Assembly (NCBI GenBank): GCA_015296085.1
Contig: DVDT01000004.1
Location: 62,001-126,000, forward strand
DNA length: 64,000 nucleotides
Source of the DNA: Trichormus sp. M33_DOE_039
Lineage (GTDB): Bacteria > Cyanobacteriota > Cyanobacteriia > Cyanobacteriales > Nostocaceae
Direction of reading: 5' to 3'
The translations under genes and the position numbers were made by a program. How positions within the stretch are numbered: position 1 is the stretch's first letter; each line of letters starts with the position of its first letter. Positions 7,937-16,591 of the stretch are shown in pieces. The notes below the pieces were generated by a model. The model had not been told where the DNA came from, searched no databases, and saw only the letters and a program-made list of their open reading frames with translations.

Positions 7937-9256
7937 CTACAAAGAGTCAGGAACAATGGGCGCACCATCTTGAAGATTAAGCAACCCTGAGATGATAATT
8001 TTGTCTTGTGGTTGTAATCCTGAGAGGACTTGGTAATTATTGCGGCGGATATCACCTAGTTGCACCCGTTTTTGACGGGCGACTAGTTGGGATACTCCTT
8101 GGGGTGAGGTTTCTGTTTGGGCTACATAAACAAAGGTGTTCCCAGCTATGCGCGACACGGCTGTCGTCGGAATTAATACCCCAGGACGCTGACTCCAAAT
8201 TACTCTGGCTCTAATTAGTTGATCGGCTCTGAGTTGCTGATTAGAGTTAGGGTAGATGGCTTTAATCAAAACAGTTTGGGTATCGTTGGTAGCATTAGGG
8301 GCAATGAAAAATACTCGACTTGTACCCAAAACTTGACCTTGAGGGTTCATAATCTCCACCGGCATTCCCTTACGTAATTGGGAAGCGCGTTCTAGGGGGA
8401 CGGAGACATTAACTTCTAAAGGTTGGTTTTGAGTGATGGTAGCTAATTGTGTAGATGTGGTGACGAAATCACCCAGTTTTACGGGAATGTTGCCCACAGT
8501 ACCAGTAAAGGGGGCAGTAATTCTGTAGTATTGCAGTTGGAGTTGTTGTTGAGCAGTATTCGTCTGAGCCTGCTGCCAAGTTTTTTGTGCTTGGGCAATG
8601 CTGGCTCGTTGGGCTTGAATTCTAGAATCTAGGGCATTGAGACTAGCCGTAGCTATGGATAGTCTGTTGGCTGCTTGATCTTTAGTTTGTCGCGAAACTG
8701 CACCTTGTCCCGCTAAAGTTGAGTATCTTTGATAATCCTGCTGATTTAAGCGTAAATCGGCTAGCTTAGATAATCTTTCCGCCTCCAGTGATCTCAGGGT
8801 GGCATAAGCATTTTCTAGCTGGGCTTTGGCAGCATCGGCGGCCGCATCGTTACCCAATAATGCAGCTTGTTGCTGTCTGGGGTCGATTTGCATCACTGCG
8901 GCACCGGCTGCGATCGCATCTCCTGATCTGACGTATATTTGGGTAACTTGCCCTTGAATTCTCGGTTGCAGCTTCACAGATAGCCGTGATTCTAGGCTAG
9001 CCACAAAATCCGTACTGTCTTCAATTGTTCCTATTTGTACTGGTGAGACTTTGACTCTTACTCCTGATGATTGAGCGTTAGCGGCTGGTGCTTGATTCAT
9101 AGGAGTCAATAATCGCCAGATTACAGCCGTTCCACCAACTAACACAAGAGTAGCAGCTATCAATAACCGCAGCCCCCGCCTGTTTTCTGGGGGGGGATCA
9201 TAGGATGATTGAGGGAAATTGTCTGGAAAATCAGTTTGAGATTCAGGGGATGACAT
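7937..9256 (-). CDS. RND efflux membrane fusion protein (AcrA/HlyD family)
   Basis: Periplasmic adaptor of 439 residues that links the inner-membrane pump to an outer-membrane channel. A single membrane anchor lies at about residues 29-47 (LLIAATLVLVGGTAVIW). The barrel-sandwich half-motifs follow (VKLQPRIQGQVTQIYVRSGD and YYRITAPFTGTVGNIPVKLGD), flanking a Gln/Ala-rich coiled-coil hairpin (about 110-215). Next come the beta-barrel and membrane-proximal domains, ending LLNLQDGAPIVPDSL. I use the ATG at 9256; a TTG four codons upstream is also possible. It is the first gene of the efflux group. Confidence 0.92.
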   Translation of the reverse strand: MSSPESQTDFPDNFPQSSYDPPPENRRGLRLLIAATLVLVGGTAVIWRLLTPMNQAPAANAQSSGVRVKVSPVQIGTIEDSTDFVASLESRLSVKLQPRIQGQVTQIYVRSGDAIAAGAAVMQIDPRQQQAALLGNDAAADAAKAQLENAYATLRSLEAERLSKLADLRLNQQDYQRYSTLAGQGAVSRQTKDQAANRLSIATASLNALDSRIQAQRASIAQAQKTWQQAQTNTAQQQLQLQYYRITAPFTGTVGNIPVKLGDFVTTSTQLATITQNQPLEVNVSVPLERASQLRKGMPVEIMNPQGQVLGTSRVFFIAPNATNDTQTVLIKAIYPNSNQQLRADQLIRARVIWSQRPGVLIPTTAVSRIAGNTFVYVAQTETSPQGVSQLVARQKRVQLGDIRRNNYQVLSGLQPQDKIIISGLLNLQDGAPIVPDSL

Positions 9257-9953
9257 AGCTGACAGCAAACCTACAAAACAAGTTAACTAGAATTGAATCC
9301 GTAAAGGAAATTTTGTGATGGAGTTTACTTAATTAGCATGAAGATTTTTGATCCATTTTGTGTTATCCAACCAAATATACTGTCTTCTGGCTATTCCCTA
9401 ATCTGCCTAAAGGATAATGATAAAAGATAGTTTACAGTCAAGCGATCGCTCTGTCTTATTCTTTCTAGTGAAAATATAGTCTAATTTTGCGCTTGCTATC
9501 ATCTTGGATTTAATAGTGAAAAAAGAATAAATTTTATCTCAAAAATTAAGTCAAATGTTCATAGTTAACAGCAGAAAAAGACTATGAGTAGTAGAACGCC
9601 AATGTAGAGATATTGCTGAGTATATCTCTTTCTTCTCTTCCCTTTTAGGAAAAGGAGCTAAGAGGTTAGGGACACTAAAATATGCTGTTATTAACATCAC
9701 TCTTCTAAAGGTTTTTTTGAAACTTGGTTAGACTTGACATTGGATTTTTTTTGACTACATTAACCTCTCTTAAAAGCCAGGGCTATTTCATTACCGAAAA
9801 ATATTAGTTTATAAGGTTATCAAACCAAAATCAGGTAGTTATAAATTGTATTTTCTCGTGATTCTATCTCGGTTGGTATATATCTTCTTGAGGATTGATA
9901 TCCTGTTTTAATCAATTTGTATAGAAGCAGAAGACTTTAGTCAGTGAACTAAA
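9257..9953. other. Divergent intergenic region, no gene seen
   Basis: A 700-bp AT-rich region between the minus-strand efflux genes and a plus-strand membrane protein, so it should hold promoters for both. I see no ORF, no clear hairpin terminator and no operator I can name. Confidence 0.5.
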
Positions 9954-11411
9954 ATGACGCTTACTAGCTTTCAATTGCGCTTGCTTGATTCTCGCAAACG
10001 GCAAGATTTTTTCTACCTTTTCTTTTTGGGTTTGTTCCCAATAATTTTTTCTTATCTTATTGGAGTAAGCCGCACCATCAAAATACCCGGATTTGAAGGA
10101 GAATTTAGGGGTTATTGGGATAGTTGGAATTGGATGATTTATCCCTTGATTTTACCTTTTAGTTTGTGGTGTCTTAGACGGATAGGTAATAGATTATTTG
10201 GCTTACCCACAATTTATAGTTTTAATTACTATAAAGAAGTTCCTATTCTACATTTTTACCAGAAGAAAAAAGGGTTTAAAACTCTATTGAATATTCAGAA
10301 AGAACTTATAAATATAGCCCTAGATAAGAAAACATTTTTTTTGGTATTATATCTAGACATACTCTTTCATATTTTCGATAATTCATCAGAAATAAGACAA
10401 TATGTTGAATATTATAAACATCCTGATGATTATGTTCTTAAACCTAAATCTGTTAACTTAGATTGGGCAGTCTTTTTTCTAATAAAAAATATTATTAAGT
10501 CACAGTCTTTGCAACTTCCAAGAGATTATATTTTAGTTAGTCCTCATATGAACTTATTATTTTCCCTGTCTGCCTATTTAAATCAATTCATAATAATATT
10601 TATGACTTGGAGTGCAATTATTTTAATCTTTAAGTATAATGTTTTTTATCTAACTCATATATATATTAGAAGCCACACTCCACAAAGGGAATCTAATAAA
10701 TATATTATTCTAGATTTTGAAGATCCAAATTCAGCATTTGGTCTATCGGATTTATATAAAAGCTTTCGGCTACAAATATTAATATTAGTACTAGCAGGTA
10801 TAGCTTTATTATTTAGTAGATATGCTAATGTCTCACCTGAAAATTATTCTTTAGGATGGGTTTCTAGAGAAACTATAAATAGCTCCCAACCTTTCGTTAC
10901 TTTTTTGAGAGCATTGGCAAAAATATCAATAAAAAAATTATTTCCTGATACCGGTCAATGTGTAATAGGAATAGCTTGGCTTATAGGATTTCTTGGAGTT
11001 TCCTTGCCATCTTTGGTTAAGTTTCTTCCTCTTGGATTCCTGCGAAATCCTCTTAAATTAATCGAGAATATTGTCTGGGGAATAAAACCTGTAGAATATT
11101 TTAGAGAATTTATCACTCCAGAAGATGAAAAAAATAGATATCCTTTAAACTCCCATGAAGATATAGTTAAGGTTTATAAGAAGTTTAAATGCCAGTCATT
11201 TTGGCCAATTGGCGATAAAAATGCTCTAAGGCTGTTTGTTCTCGTTTGTTTTGTATTTTATGTTTTAATTATTCCTTTGAAATTACAAGTAGTTGGAGTG
11301 GAAGATTTAATTAATATTATCTTCCTCATTACTATGGCGGGTGGCACATCTGCATTACTATTATATTTATTAAATGAAATTCTTGCTTCCTATTTACCTC
11401 CTCCAGAGTGA
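9954..11411 (+). CDS. Polytopic membrane protein of unknown function
   Basis: A 485-residue protein I do not recognise. Hydrophobic segments suggest about seven membrane helices: near residues 20-40, 53-72, 205-228, 272-292, 335-355, 428-448 and 455-475. A soluble stretch rich in Lys, Tyr and Asp lies between about 75 and 200. The start ATG has no strong Shine-Dalgarno. Codon use is much more AT-rich (ATA, TTA, AAA, TAT) than in flanking genes, which hints at recent acquisition. It stands alone, convergent with the ferric-reductase-like gene. The open frame over 485 codons and the organised hydrophobic segments support a real gene; its function is unknown. Confidence 0.8.
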   Translation: MTLTSFQLRLLDSRKRQDFFYLFFLGLFPIIFSYLIGVSRTIKIPGFEGEFRGYWDSWNWMIYPLILPFSLWCLRRIGNRLFGLPTIYSFNYYKEVPILHFYQKKKGFKTLLNIQKELINIALDKKTFFLVLYLDILFHIFDNSSEIRQYVEYYKHPDDYVLKPKSVNLDWAVFFLIKNIIKSQSLQLPRDYILVSPHMNLLFSLSAYLNQFIIIFMTWSAIILIFKYNVFYLTHIYIRSHTPQRESNKYIILDFEDPNSAFGLSDLYKSFRLQILILVLAGIALLFSRYANVSPENYSLGWVSRETINSSQPFVTFLRALAKISIKKLFPDTGQCVIGIAWLIGFLGVSLPSLVKFLPLGFLRNPLKLIENIVWGIKPVEYFREFITPEDEKNRYPLNSHEDIVKVYKKFKCQSFWPIGDKNALRLFVLVCFVFYVLIIPLKLQVVGVEDLINIIFLITMAGGTSALLLYLLNEILASYLPPPE

Positions 11412-11417
11412 TCAAAA

Positions 11418-11447
11418 ACGGTAATTTTGAATTCTAAATTTTACCGT
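11418..11447. terminator. Weak hairpin between convergent genes
   Basis: Arms ACGGTAA and TTACCGT enclose an AT-rich 16-nt loop, placed between the two stop codons of convergent genes. The pairing is short, so this is a tentative bidirectional terminator. Confidence 0.35.
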
Positions 11448-11464
11448 GATTCATCAATATAAAC

Positions 11465-12061
11465 TTAACTAGCTAACTTTGTTGGTTTGATTGCAGTTAA
11501 CAAACGTAGAAATATAGCTAATACTAGTAAGGTGAAAAAAGGTAAATAGATCAATGGGGATTGGGTCAACTTCACACTAAATTCTGCTGTAAAAGCTAAC
11601 CAAAAATAGTACATTCCCGTCCTGTGTAAAATCTTCCAAGCCCGTTGACCTAATAGAGCAGCGGGACGACGAAAAGAAGTGATGGTCATCGCTAACAAGA
11701 CAACATAGCCTAAAATCGCCAATCCAGCAAATTGAGGACTTTTACCAGATGTGACCAACCAAAGACCAGTCCAGGCGATCGCATGATATGTATGTGATAC
11801 TGCCATTGATAGACCAAAATAGCGGCGATTTTTTAACAGCCAAGCTGTATAAGGGTTTGACCAAATTTTGTGTAAGGCTGAAGCCACAAAAGCAGCGATA
11901 AAAAATATACATGAGGTACGAGCAGTTGCCCTAATCGCCATCCGCATTCCTAACTCATCAATACCCTGAAACAGAAAAATCACAGTTACGATAGAGCCAA
12001 CCGCCAGGGTAGAAAAACCAACGATGCCCCATCCTTGCAAGGAAAATCTCTTACCTGTCAT
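11465..12061 (-). CDS. Ferric-reductase-like transmembrane heme protein
   Basis: A 198-residue protein with about six hydrophobic helices and histidines arranged as in the ferric reductase/YedZ-MsrQ transmembrane domain: H64 (SALHKIW), H90 and H93 (AVSHTYHAIAW) and H146 (KILHRTGMYYFW), which in the family bind b-type heme across the membrane. It has no FAD or NAD(P)H domain, so it would have to receive electrons from a partner. It lies 155 bp downstream of an AraC-type regulator on the same strand, and two direct CTTCCGAA repeats are placed 70-97 bp upstream of its start. The role (iron reduction or another quinone/heme electron transfer) is not determined. Confidence 0.75.
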   Translation of the reverse strand: MTGKRFSLQGWGIVGFSTLAVGSIVTVIFLFQGIDELGMRMAIRATARTSCIFFIAAFVASALHKIWSNPYTAWLLKNRRYFGLSMAVSHTYHAIAWTGLWLVTSGKSPQFAGLAILGYVVLLAMTITSFRRPAALLGQRAWKILHRTGMYYFWLAFTAEFSVKLTQSPLIYLPFFTLLVLAIFLRLLTAIKPTKLAS

Positions 12062-12130
12062 AAATTTTGAGTAATTTTTTATGATAGGTAATCAGTTTAG
12101 CGATCGCTCATTATTGCTGTCTTGCCAATA

Positions 12131-12158
12131 CTTCCGAAAAATGTTCTATTCTTCCGAA
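12131..12158. promoter_or_regulatory. Direct repeats CTTCCGAA, 20 bp apart: putative AraC-type operator
   Basis: CTTCCGAA occurs at 12131-12138 and again at 12151-12158, two helical turns apart, between the AraC-family gene and the ferric-reductase-like gene. AraC-family proteins usually bind direct repeats with this spacing. That the neighbouring regulator binds here is inferred. Confidence 0.45.
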
Positions 12159-12216
12159 TATTAAGACGAACAGATGCCTATCCTACAAGAAAATGTGCAA
12201 TTTTGAAGTGCCTTAA

Positions 12217-13071
12217 CTAAAATCCATCTCTATAGGCTTTTGGTGTTGTTGTAGTGTGTTGGCGAAATACTCTAGTGAAATGGCTTTGATTTTGAAAGCC
12301 TACTTGCTGACAAATTTCTACTAATGATAACTCTTGCTCTCGTAGCAATTGTTTGGCTTTTTCAATGCGGTATTTCATCACATACTGATACGGTGTAATG
12401 CCTGTAGATTGCTTAAATAAACTAGAAAAATAGTGAGAACTCATATACACTGAAGCTGCAATTTTGTCCAAGGTTAAACCTTGGTCTAAATGTGCATGAA
12501 TATAGTCGATTGCTGCTTTCAGTTTATGCTTGGGCAATCCATTGTTATAGTGTTGATGTTGCGGTTGGTGTGCAGCGTATCGCCGCAATAAATGTGCAGA
12601 AAGTGCCGTAGCCATTGACTCTGCATAAAGTTTACTGTCAGCTTTTCCTGTTTCCAACTCAGCCATCAGTGCCATTCCCATATGTTGAATTAAAGGGTCA
12701 CGTAACTGCAACTGAGGGACAATTTCAATTCTGTCCACACAGATAGATTCACAGACGGCACGCGTCAAAGTTTCCGGTTCTAGAAATAACTCAATTAATC
12801 CCACTTCGCGATCAACTTGCGCTTTAGGAAGAAGTTGATCAGCAGGGAAAATGACAATATCACCTTCGGTGTAATCAATATACTGCCATCTGCCATTTAA
12901 CAGCCATCCTACACGTACATTATCTTGGCAGATAACAATCAGATGCTGATACAAATTAATTTCCGGCATTTCATCAGCTGGTTCACGCTCATAAATAAGG
13001 TGTAAACCTTCCCATCCTGCTTCATCGCTGGAAAGAAGATGTAAATGCTGAGGAATTTCTTGTGCAGACAC
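12217..13071 (-). CDS. AraC-family transcriptional regulator
   Basis: A 284-residue DNA-binding protein. The N-terminal 170 residues resemble a sensor/cupin-like domain with no motif I can assign to a ligand. The C-terminal 100 residues form the AraC double helix-turn-helix: first HTH about 200-220 (LTLDKIAASVYMSSHYFSSL), second about 249-270 (SLVEICQQVGFQNQSHFTRV), then the family signature ending TTTPKAYR. It starts at a GTG with no clear Shine-Dalgarno; no ATG is available nearby. It is upstream of, and on the same strand as, the ferric-reductase-like gene, which it may control. Confidence 0.88.
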   Translation of the reverse strand: MSAQEIPQHLHLLSSDEAGWEGLHLIYEREPADEMPEINLYQHLIVICQDNVRVGWLLNGRWQYIDYTEGDIVIFPADQLLPKAQVDREVGLIELFLEPETLTRAVCESICVDRIEIVPQLQLRDPLIQHMGMALMAELETGKADSKLYAESMATALSAHLLRRYAAHQPQHQHYNNGLPKHKLKAAIDYIHAHLDQGLTLDKIAASVYMSSHYFSSLFKQSTGITPYQYVMKYRIEKAKQLLREQELSLVEICQQVGFQNQSHFTRVFRQHTTTTPKAYRDGF

Positions 13072-13531
13072 CGTTAATCTTGAGTTTGGTTGACTGTTTC
13101 TAATTTACCAGGGATAAATTTATAGCGGTTCTCGTTTTTTTTGATTTTGTCAACTCTGCTAGCTTTATTTACTTCTGTTATCCTCTCACCATCTACATTC
13201 CTGTCTTGTTAAGAAATATGCGGGTAATGGATAGCTTTTTTAAGGGGGGTTAGCAGGGTTGTTTCATACAACTAGAGAAAAAAATAAACCTAGCTGTCAA
13301 AGCCTCTCCCCCCGTGGGGGAGAGGTTTGGAGAGGGGTCAAAATCTCAGCTACAAAACGAAAAATCAAAACTTATAGATTTTTCTTTTTTCGTATGAAAC
13401 CACCCTGCTTTTTTAAGGGGGGTGAGGGGGGATCAAAACGTTGTCGGGCTAGGTTATTAGACTTGTGTGTACACCGTAGCCTGCAAGAAGAGAGAGGTTG
13501 GGAGGGAGAGGTCTGTCGAATTCACGTTAAT
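13072..13531. other. Intergenic region carrying dispersed repeats
   Basis: A 136-codon ORF across this region (13259-13669, plus strand) is made of repeat sequence and runs into the antisense of the CO2 hydration gene, so I do not count it. The region holds the MITE-like element at 13234-13423 and a second repeat related to GAGAGGTTTGGAGAGGGG. Confidence 0.6.
13234..13423. mobile_element. MITE-like element with 18-bp terminal inverted repeats
   Basis: AGCAGGGTTGTTTCATAC (13252-13269) is matched in inverted orientation by 13392-13409 with one mismatch, enclosing about 120 bp without coding capacity. The element is flanked by an exact 17-bp direct repeat GCTTTTTTAAGGGGGGT (13234-13250 and 13407-13423), of which the right copy shares GCT with the inverted repeat. 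Inside is a perfect 10-bp hairpin (CCTCTCCCCC / GGGGGAGAGG). This is the architecture of a miniature inverted-repeat element with a target duplication; the helper transposase is not in the window. Confidence 0.6.
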
Positions 13532-14854
13532 TTAGCGATAATCTTGATTTTGGATATCTCGCAGACGCGCCGCATCACGCATACCATATTCAGGACGAGT
13601 AAAGCGGCTGAGTTGCGCTTCAAAGAATTCGCGGTTAGCTTGCAAATGCTTGGGGTTGGGGTCATCTAAAGGATATAACAAGGCAGTCCGCAAAGCCTGA
13701 ATTACCGCAGAGGTGACATTGTACATGGAACGTTGGAAACTAATGCCCAACTGAATCAACATATCTTCTTCACCACGACAATATTGTTGATAATAATCAA
13801 CCAGATATTGGGGTAAGAAATGCAACATATCTTGCATTAACAATGTCGGTGGAATTCCCGCAGTCCCTACAGGAAACACGTCAGCGTAAAGAATGCCATA
13901 GTGGAAATCTTTTTGGTCTTCTGGGACTTGACTGGCTTGGGCATTATAGGATTTTGTGCCTCTGAATGGGGCTGTGCGGTAAAATACAGCTTCTACATAG
14001 GGTAATGCAGCTTCGTATAGCCAAGTAAAACCTTTAGATTTGGGGATGATTTCGTAACATTCTCCATCAATATAGACATGATGGTAAATCGGACGACCTG
14101 CGATCGCAAATATGCCATTCACCAAAAAGTTCATTGCATCGGGGACACCTTTAAAGCCACCTTCATCATAGATATCCGACATTTCAAAGAATACCGGGGC
14201 CATGACTTCCCAGAATAAACCGAGGTTGGCATAGTAAGACATCTGACGACACTGTTCCAAAAACATATCAGGGAACAGCTTATACAGTCCCAGCATGAAT
14301 GGGTTGCCTTTAAAGTAGGCTTTAATTGCTCTATCTGCGTTGGCTTTGTATTCTTCCGAGTCAAGGTACGCATCAAATTGGTTGACTGGCGCATACATAT
14401 GACGATGCCAAAGCATTGCCTGCATACAAGCCTCAGCAAACTCCATGTTAATGCGATCGTGCAGTAAATGATGCAGGATTTTTGGCATTTTGAAGGTTTC
14501 ACCCTTTTCCATAAATGCCAACAATTCGGGATGGGCTGTAGCTTCACCGCGCCAAATTCTTAAATCAGCATCATCACCAGCGTAATGATTATGTCTGTCT
14601 AAATATTCTTGGGGGATAAAGTATTTGAAAGCGGGAAAGGGATTTAAAAACACCCGTTCAGCTATATATAGCAAGTCGCGCCAGTAAAAATCCATCGGTA
14701 CAGCATAAGCTTTATAAATACCGATAATTTGCATCAAATTTTCTGGCGTATCTGGCAACATCGAACCACCAGCTTCGAGGCGATAAATGATGTCGGCAAA
14801 TTCGTGGCGGGAAGGGGGAATTTTGGTAACGGGTTTGTCGGGAGTTTGTACCAT
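13532..14854 (-). CDS. CO2 hydration protein of NDH-1 (CupA/CupB, ChpY/ChpX family)
   Basis: A 440-residue soluble protein that, in the family, sits on the NdhD/NdhF end of a specialised NDH-1 complex at the thylakoid membrane and converts CO2 to bicarbonate for the carbon-concentrating mechanism. The sequence is highly characteristic (LEAGGSMLPDTPENLMQIIG, MDFYWRDLLYIAE), with a His-rich stretch HHLLHDRIN at 128-136 that could contribute to the metal site. It is the third gene of the ndhF-ndhD-chp operon, 161 bp after ndhD, with STRR repeats between. I cannot tell from sequence alone whether this is the inducible CupA (D3/F3) or constitutive CupB (D4/F4) form; no cupS follows it, which slightly favours CupB. 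Confidence 0.88.
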   Translation of the reverse strand: MVQTPDKPVTKIPPSRHEFADIIYRLEAGGSMLPDTPENLMQIIGIYKAYAVPMDFYWRDLLYIAERVFLNPFPAFKYFIPQEYLDRHNHYAGDDADLRIWRGEATAHPELLAFMEKGETFKMPKILHHLLHDRINMEFAEACMQAMLWHRHMYAPVNQFDAYLDSEEYKANADRAIKAYFKGNPFMLGLYKLFPDMFLEQCRQMSYYANLGLFWEVMAPVFFEMSDIYDEGGFKGVPDAMNFLVNGIFAIAGRPIYHHVYIDGECYEIIPKSKGFTWLYEAALPYVEAVFYRTAPFRGTKSYNAQASQVPEDQKDFHYGILYADVFPVGTAGIPPTLLMQDMLHFLPQYLVDYYQQYCRGEEDMLIQLGISFQRSMYNVTSAVIQALRTALLYPLDDPNPKHLQANREFFEAQLSRFTRPEYGMRDAARLRDIQNQDYR

Positions 14855-14856
14855 AG

Positions 14857-14962
14857 GATTGGGGATTGGAGACTGGGGATTGGGGACAAATCAATTCAAA
14901 ATTCAAAATTCAAAATTGAAGACTAGGGATTGGGGATTGGGGATTGGGGATTGGGGATTGGG
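14857..14962. repeat. STRR heptanucleotide repeats (GGGGATT, AAAATTC)
   Basis: The spacer between ndhD and the CO2 hydration gene has two runs of GGGGATT-type 7-mers separated by three copies of AAAATTC. The right run has at least five consecutive perfect GGGGATT units. Confidence 0.85.
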
Positions 14963-14990
14963 TATTAATAGTAAATTCTTCTTTTTTTCT

Positions 14991-15027
14991 CTTACACCCT
15001 TACACCCCTACACCCCTACACCCCTGC
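14991..15027. repeat. Short CCCCTACA repeats overlapping the end of ndhD
   Basis: Five or so units of CCCTTACA/CCCCTACA. The ndhD stop codon (TAG at 15018-15016) lies inside the tract. The same unit recurs near 28.79-28.82 kb. Confidence 0.7.
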
Positions 15028-16527
15028 CTTCAACGCCACTTGCGAGACTGTCGTTTTTTCCACCGCAGGAATTGTTGCAACCATTGCTGTAGTCGTGGGT
15101 TCACACCAGCGAACTAACCAAGTTGGTTGAATGCCTAAAAAGATAATGAGGGATGCCAAAATTAAGGCGGGCATTTTTTCTGACCACAAAACTTTGGGAT
15201 AGTAGGCTAATTTATTATCCAATTTGCCAAAGCAGGTGCGGTTCAGGAGGATGACAAAGTACACTGCTGTTAAGCCGCTAGAAGCTACGCATAGGAGTGT
15301 CGGCAGGGGAAAGGCGGAGAAACTGCCTTGAAAAACGATGAATTCGGCGATAAATCCGATTAAGCCAGGAATGCCTGCACTCGCCATCCCACTGAGAACT
15401 AGTAGCGCACTAATTAAGGGTAAACCGCGAATAGGACTCATTAAACCATTGAGTTTATCTAATTCTCGTGTGCCAACTTTGGCTTCCACAACGCCGACTA
15501 GGTGGAAGAGGATTGCCAGAATTAGACCGTGACTGAACATTTGGGAAACAGCACCCACCATTGCTAAAGCTGTGCTGGAGGCGGTAGCAAGCAATACATA
15601 GCCCATGTGACCGATAGAGCTGTATGCTACCATGCGCTTGATATCTTTTTGAGCGATCGCAATTACTGCCCCATAAATTGCACTAATTGCCCCCCAAATA
15701 GCTAAGGTTGGTGCAACCACACTCCAAGTTTGGGGAAACATTCCCATCCCAAACCGCAACAGTCCATAAGTTCCCAACTTCGCCAACACACCACCTAACA
15801 AAATGGCGATGGGTGCGGAAGCTTCTACATAAGCATCGGGTAACCAAGTGTGGAAGGGAACAAGGGGAATTTTGATGCCAAAGCCTAGAATAATTCCGGC
15901 TAGGAGGATAAGTTGTAAACCTGCTGAGAGATTTTGTGTAGATACAGCATCAAAAGCAAAACTGGTAGAACCTGTGAGGAATACCATCCCTAAGAAGGTG
16001 GCAAGAATGAAAGCACCGGAAACCGCAGTGTAAATTAAGAACTTGATACCTGCATAAGCCCGTTTTTCGCCTCCCCAAATGGAAATTAACAGATAAAAGG
16101 GGATTAATTCTAATTCGTAAAACAGGAAGAATAATAACAAGTTCTCGGCTAGGAATGCTCCAGCTACGCCACCACTCACTAATAGAATCATTGAGTAAAA
16201 AAGTCTGGGGCGTTCAGTGTCTTTACTACTGCTGTAAATTGCAATCCAAGTCAAGAGGCTATTGAGAAGCAACATCAAAATTGATAAGCCATCAACACCT
16301 AGTTGATAACTCAAACCCAAGGTTTCATTCCAAGGTAAATACTCTTGAAATTGCATTCCTGGATTGCTGATATCAAATTTCAGCAGAATAAACAAATTCC
16401 ACAACAAAACTATGCCAGTCACTGTTAAAGAAACTAATCTAACCCGACTAGCTGGGACGACTTTACCAGGTAAAAACCCGATAATAATCGCGCTGATAAT
16501 TGGTATCCAAATTAGAACACTTAACAT
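15016..16527 (-). CDS. ndhD: NAD(P)H-quinone oxidoreductase chain 4 (NdhD3/D4 type)
   Basis: A 503-residue proton-pumping membrane subunit of NDH-1, with about 14 hydrophobic helices, the NdhD/NuoM hallmarks GVDGLSILMLLLNSLLT near residue 80, an acidic helix with FFLFYELELIPFYLLISIWGG, and KIPLVPFHTWLPDAYVEA. Its place in an operon with ndhF and a CO2 hydration protein assigns it to a CO2-uptake variant of the complex (NdhD3 or NdhD4), not to the respiratory D1/D2 form. It begins 64 bp after ndhF. The last residues and the stop are encoded by a CCCCTACA repeat, so the very C-terminus may differ from relatives. Confidence 0.93.
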   Translation of the reverse strand: MLSVLIWIPIISAIIIGFLPGKVVPASRVRLVSLTVTGIVLLWNLFILLKFDISNPGMQFQEYLPWNETLGLSYQLGVDGLSILMLLLNSLLTWIAIYSSSKDTERPRLFYSMILLVSGGVAGAFLAENLLLFFLFYELELIPFYLLISIWGGEKRAYAGIKFLIYTAVSGAFILATFLGMVFLTGSTSFAFDAVSTQNLSAGLQLILLAGIILGFGIKIPLVPFHTWLPDAYVEASAPIAILLGGVLAKLGTYGLLRFGMGMFPQTWSVVAPTLAIWGAISAIYGAVIAIAQKDIKRMVAYSSIGHMGYVLLATASSTALAMVGAVSQMFSHGLILAILFHLVGVVEAKVGTRELDKLNGLMSPIRGLPLISALLVLSGMASAGIPGLIGFIAEFIVFQGSFSAFPLPTLLCVASSGLTAVYFVILLNRTCFGKLDNKLAYYPKVLWSEKMPALILASLIIFLGIQPTWLVRWCEPTTTAMVATIPAVEKTTVSQVALKAGV

Positions 16528-16556
16528 ATTAATTTGACAATTGGTAATTGGGCATT

Positions 16557-16585
16557 AGGGAGGCAGTGTCGTCTTGAGGCCTCCC
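16557..16585. repeat. Small hairpin repeat between ndhF and ndhD
   Basis: GGGAGGC and GCCTCCC pair around a 13-nt loop in the 64-bp ndhF-ndhD spacer. A related GGGGAGGCAGTG unit is present at 28.69 kb, so this looks like a dispersed repeat; it could also act as an intra-operon attenuator. Confidence 0.5.
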
Positions 16586-16591
16586 CTGAAG

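Noticed and set aside
13259-13669. A 136-codon ORF across the MITE-like element and the end of the CO2 hydration gene
   Set aside because: It is composed of repeat sequence and antisense of a well-supported gene, with no protein-like character.
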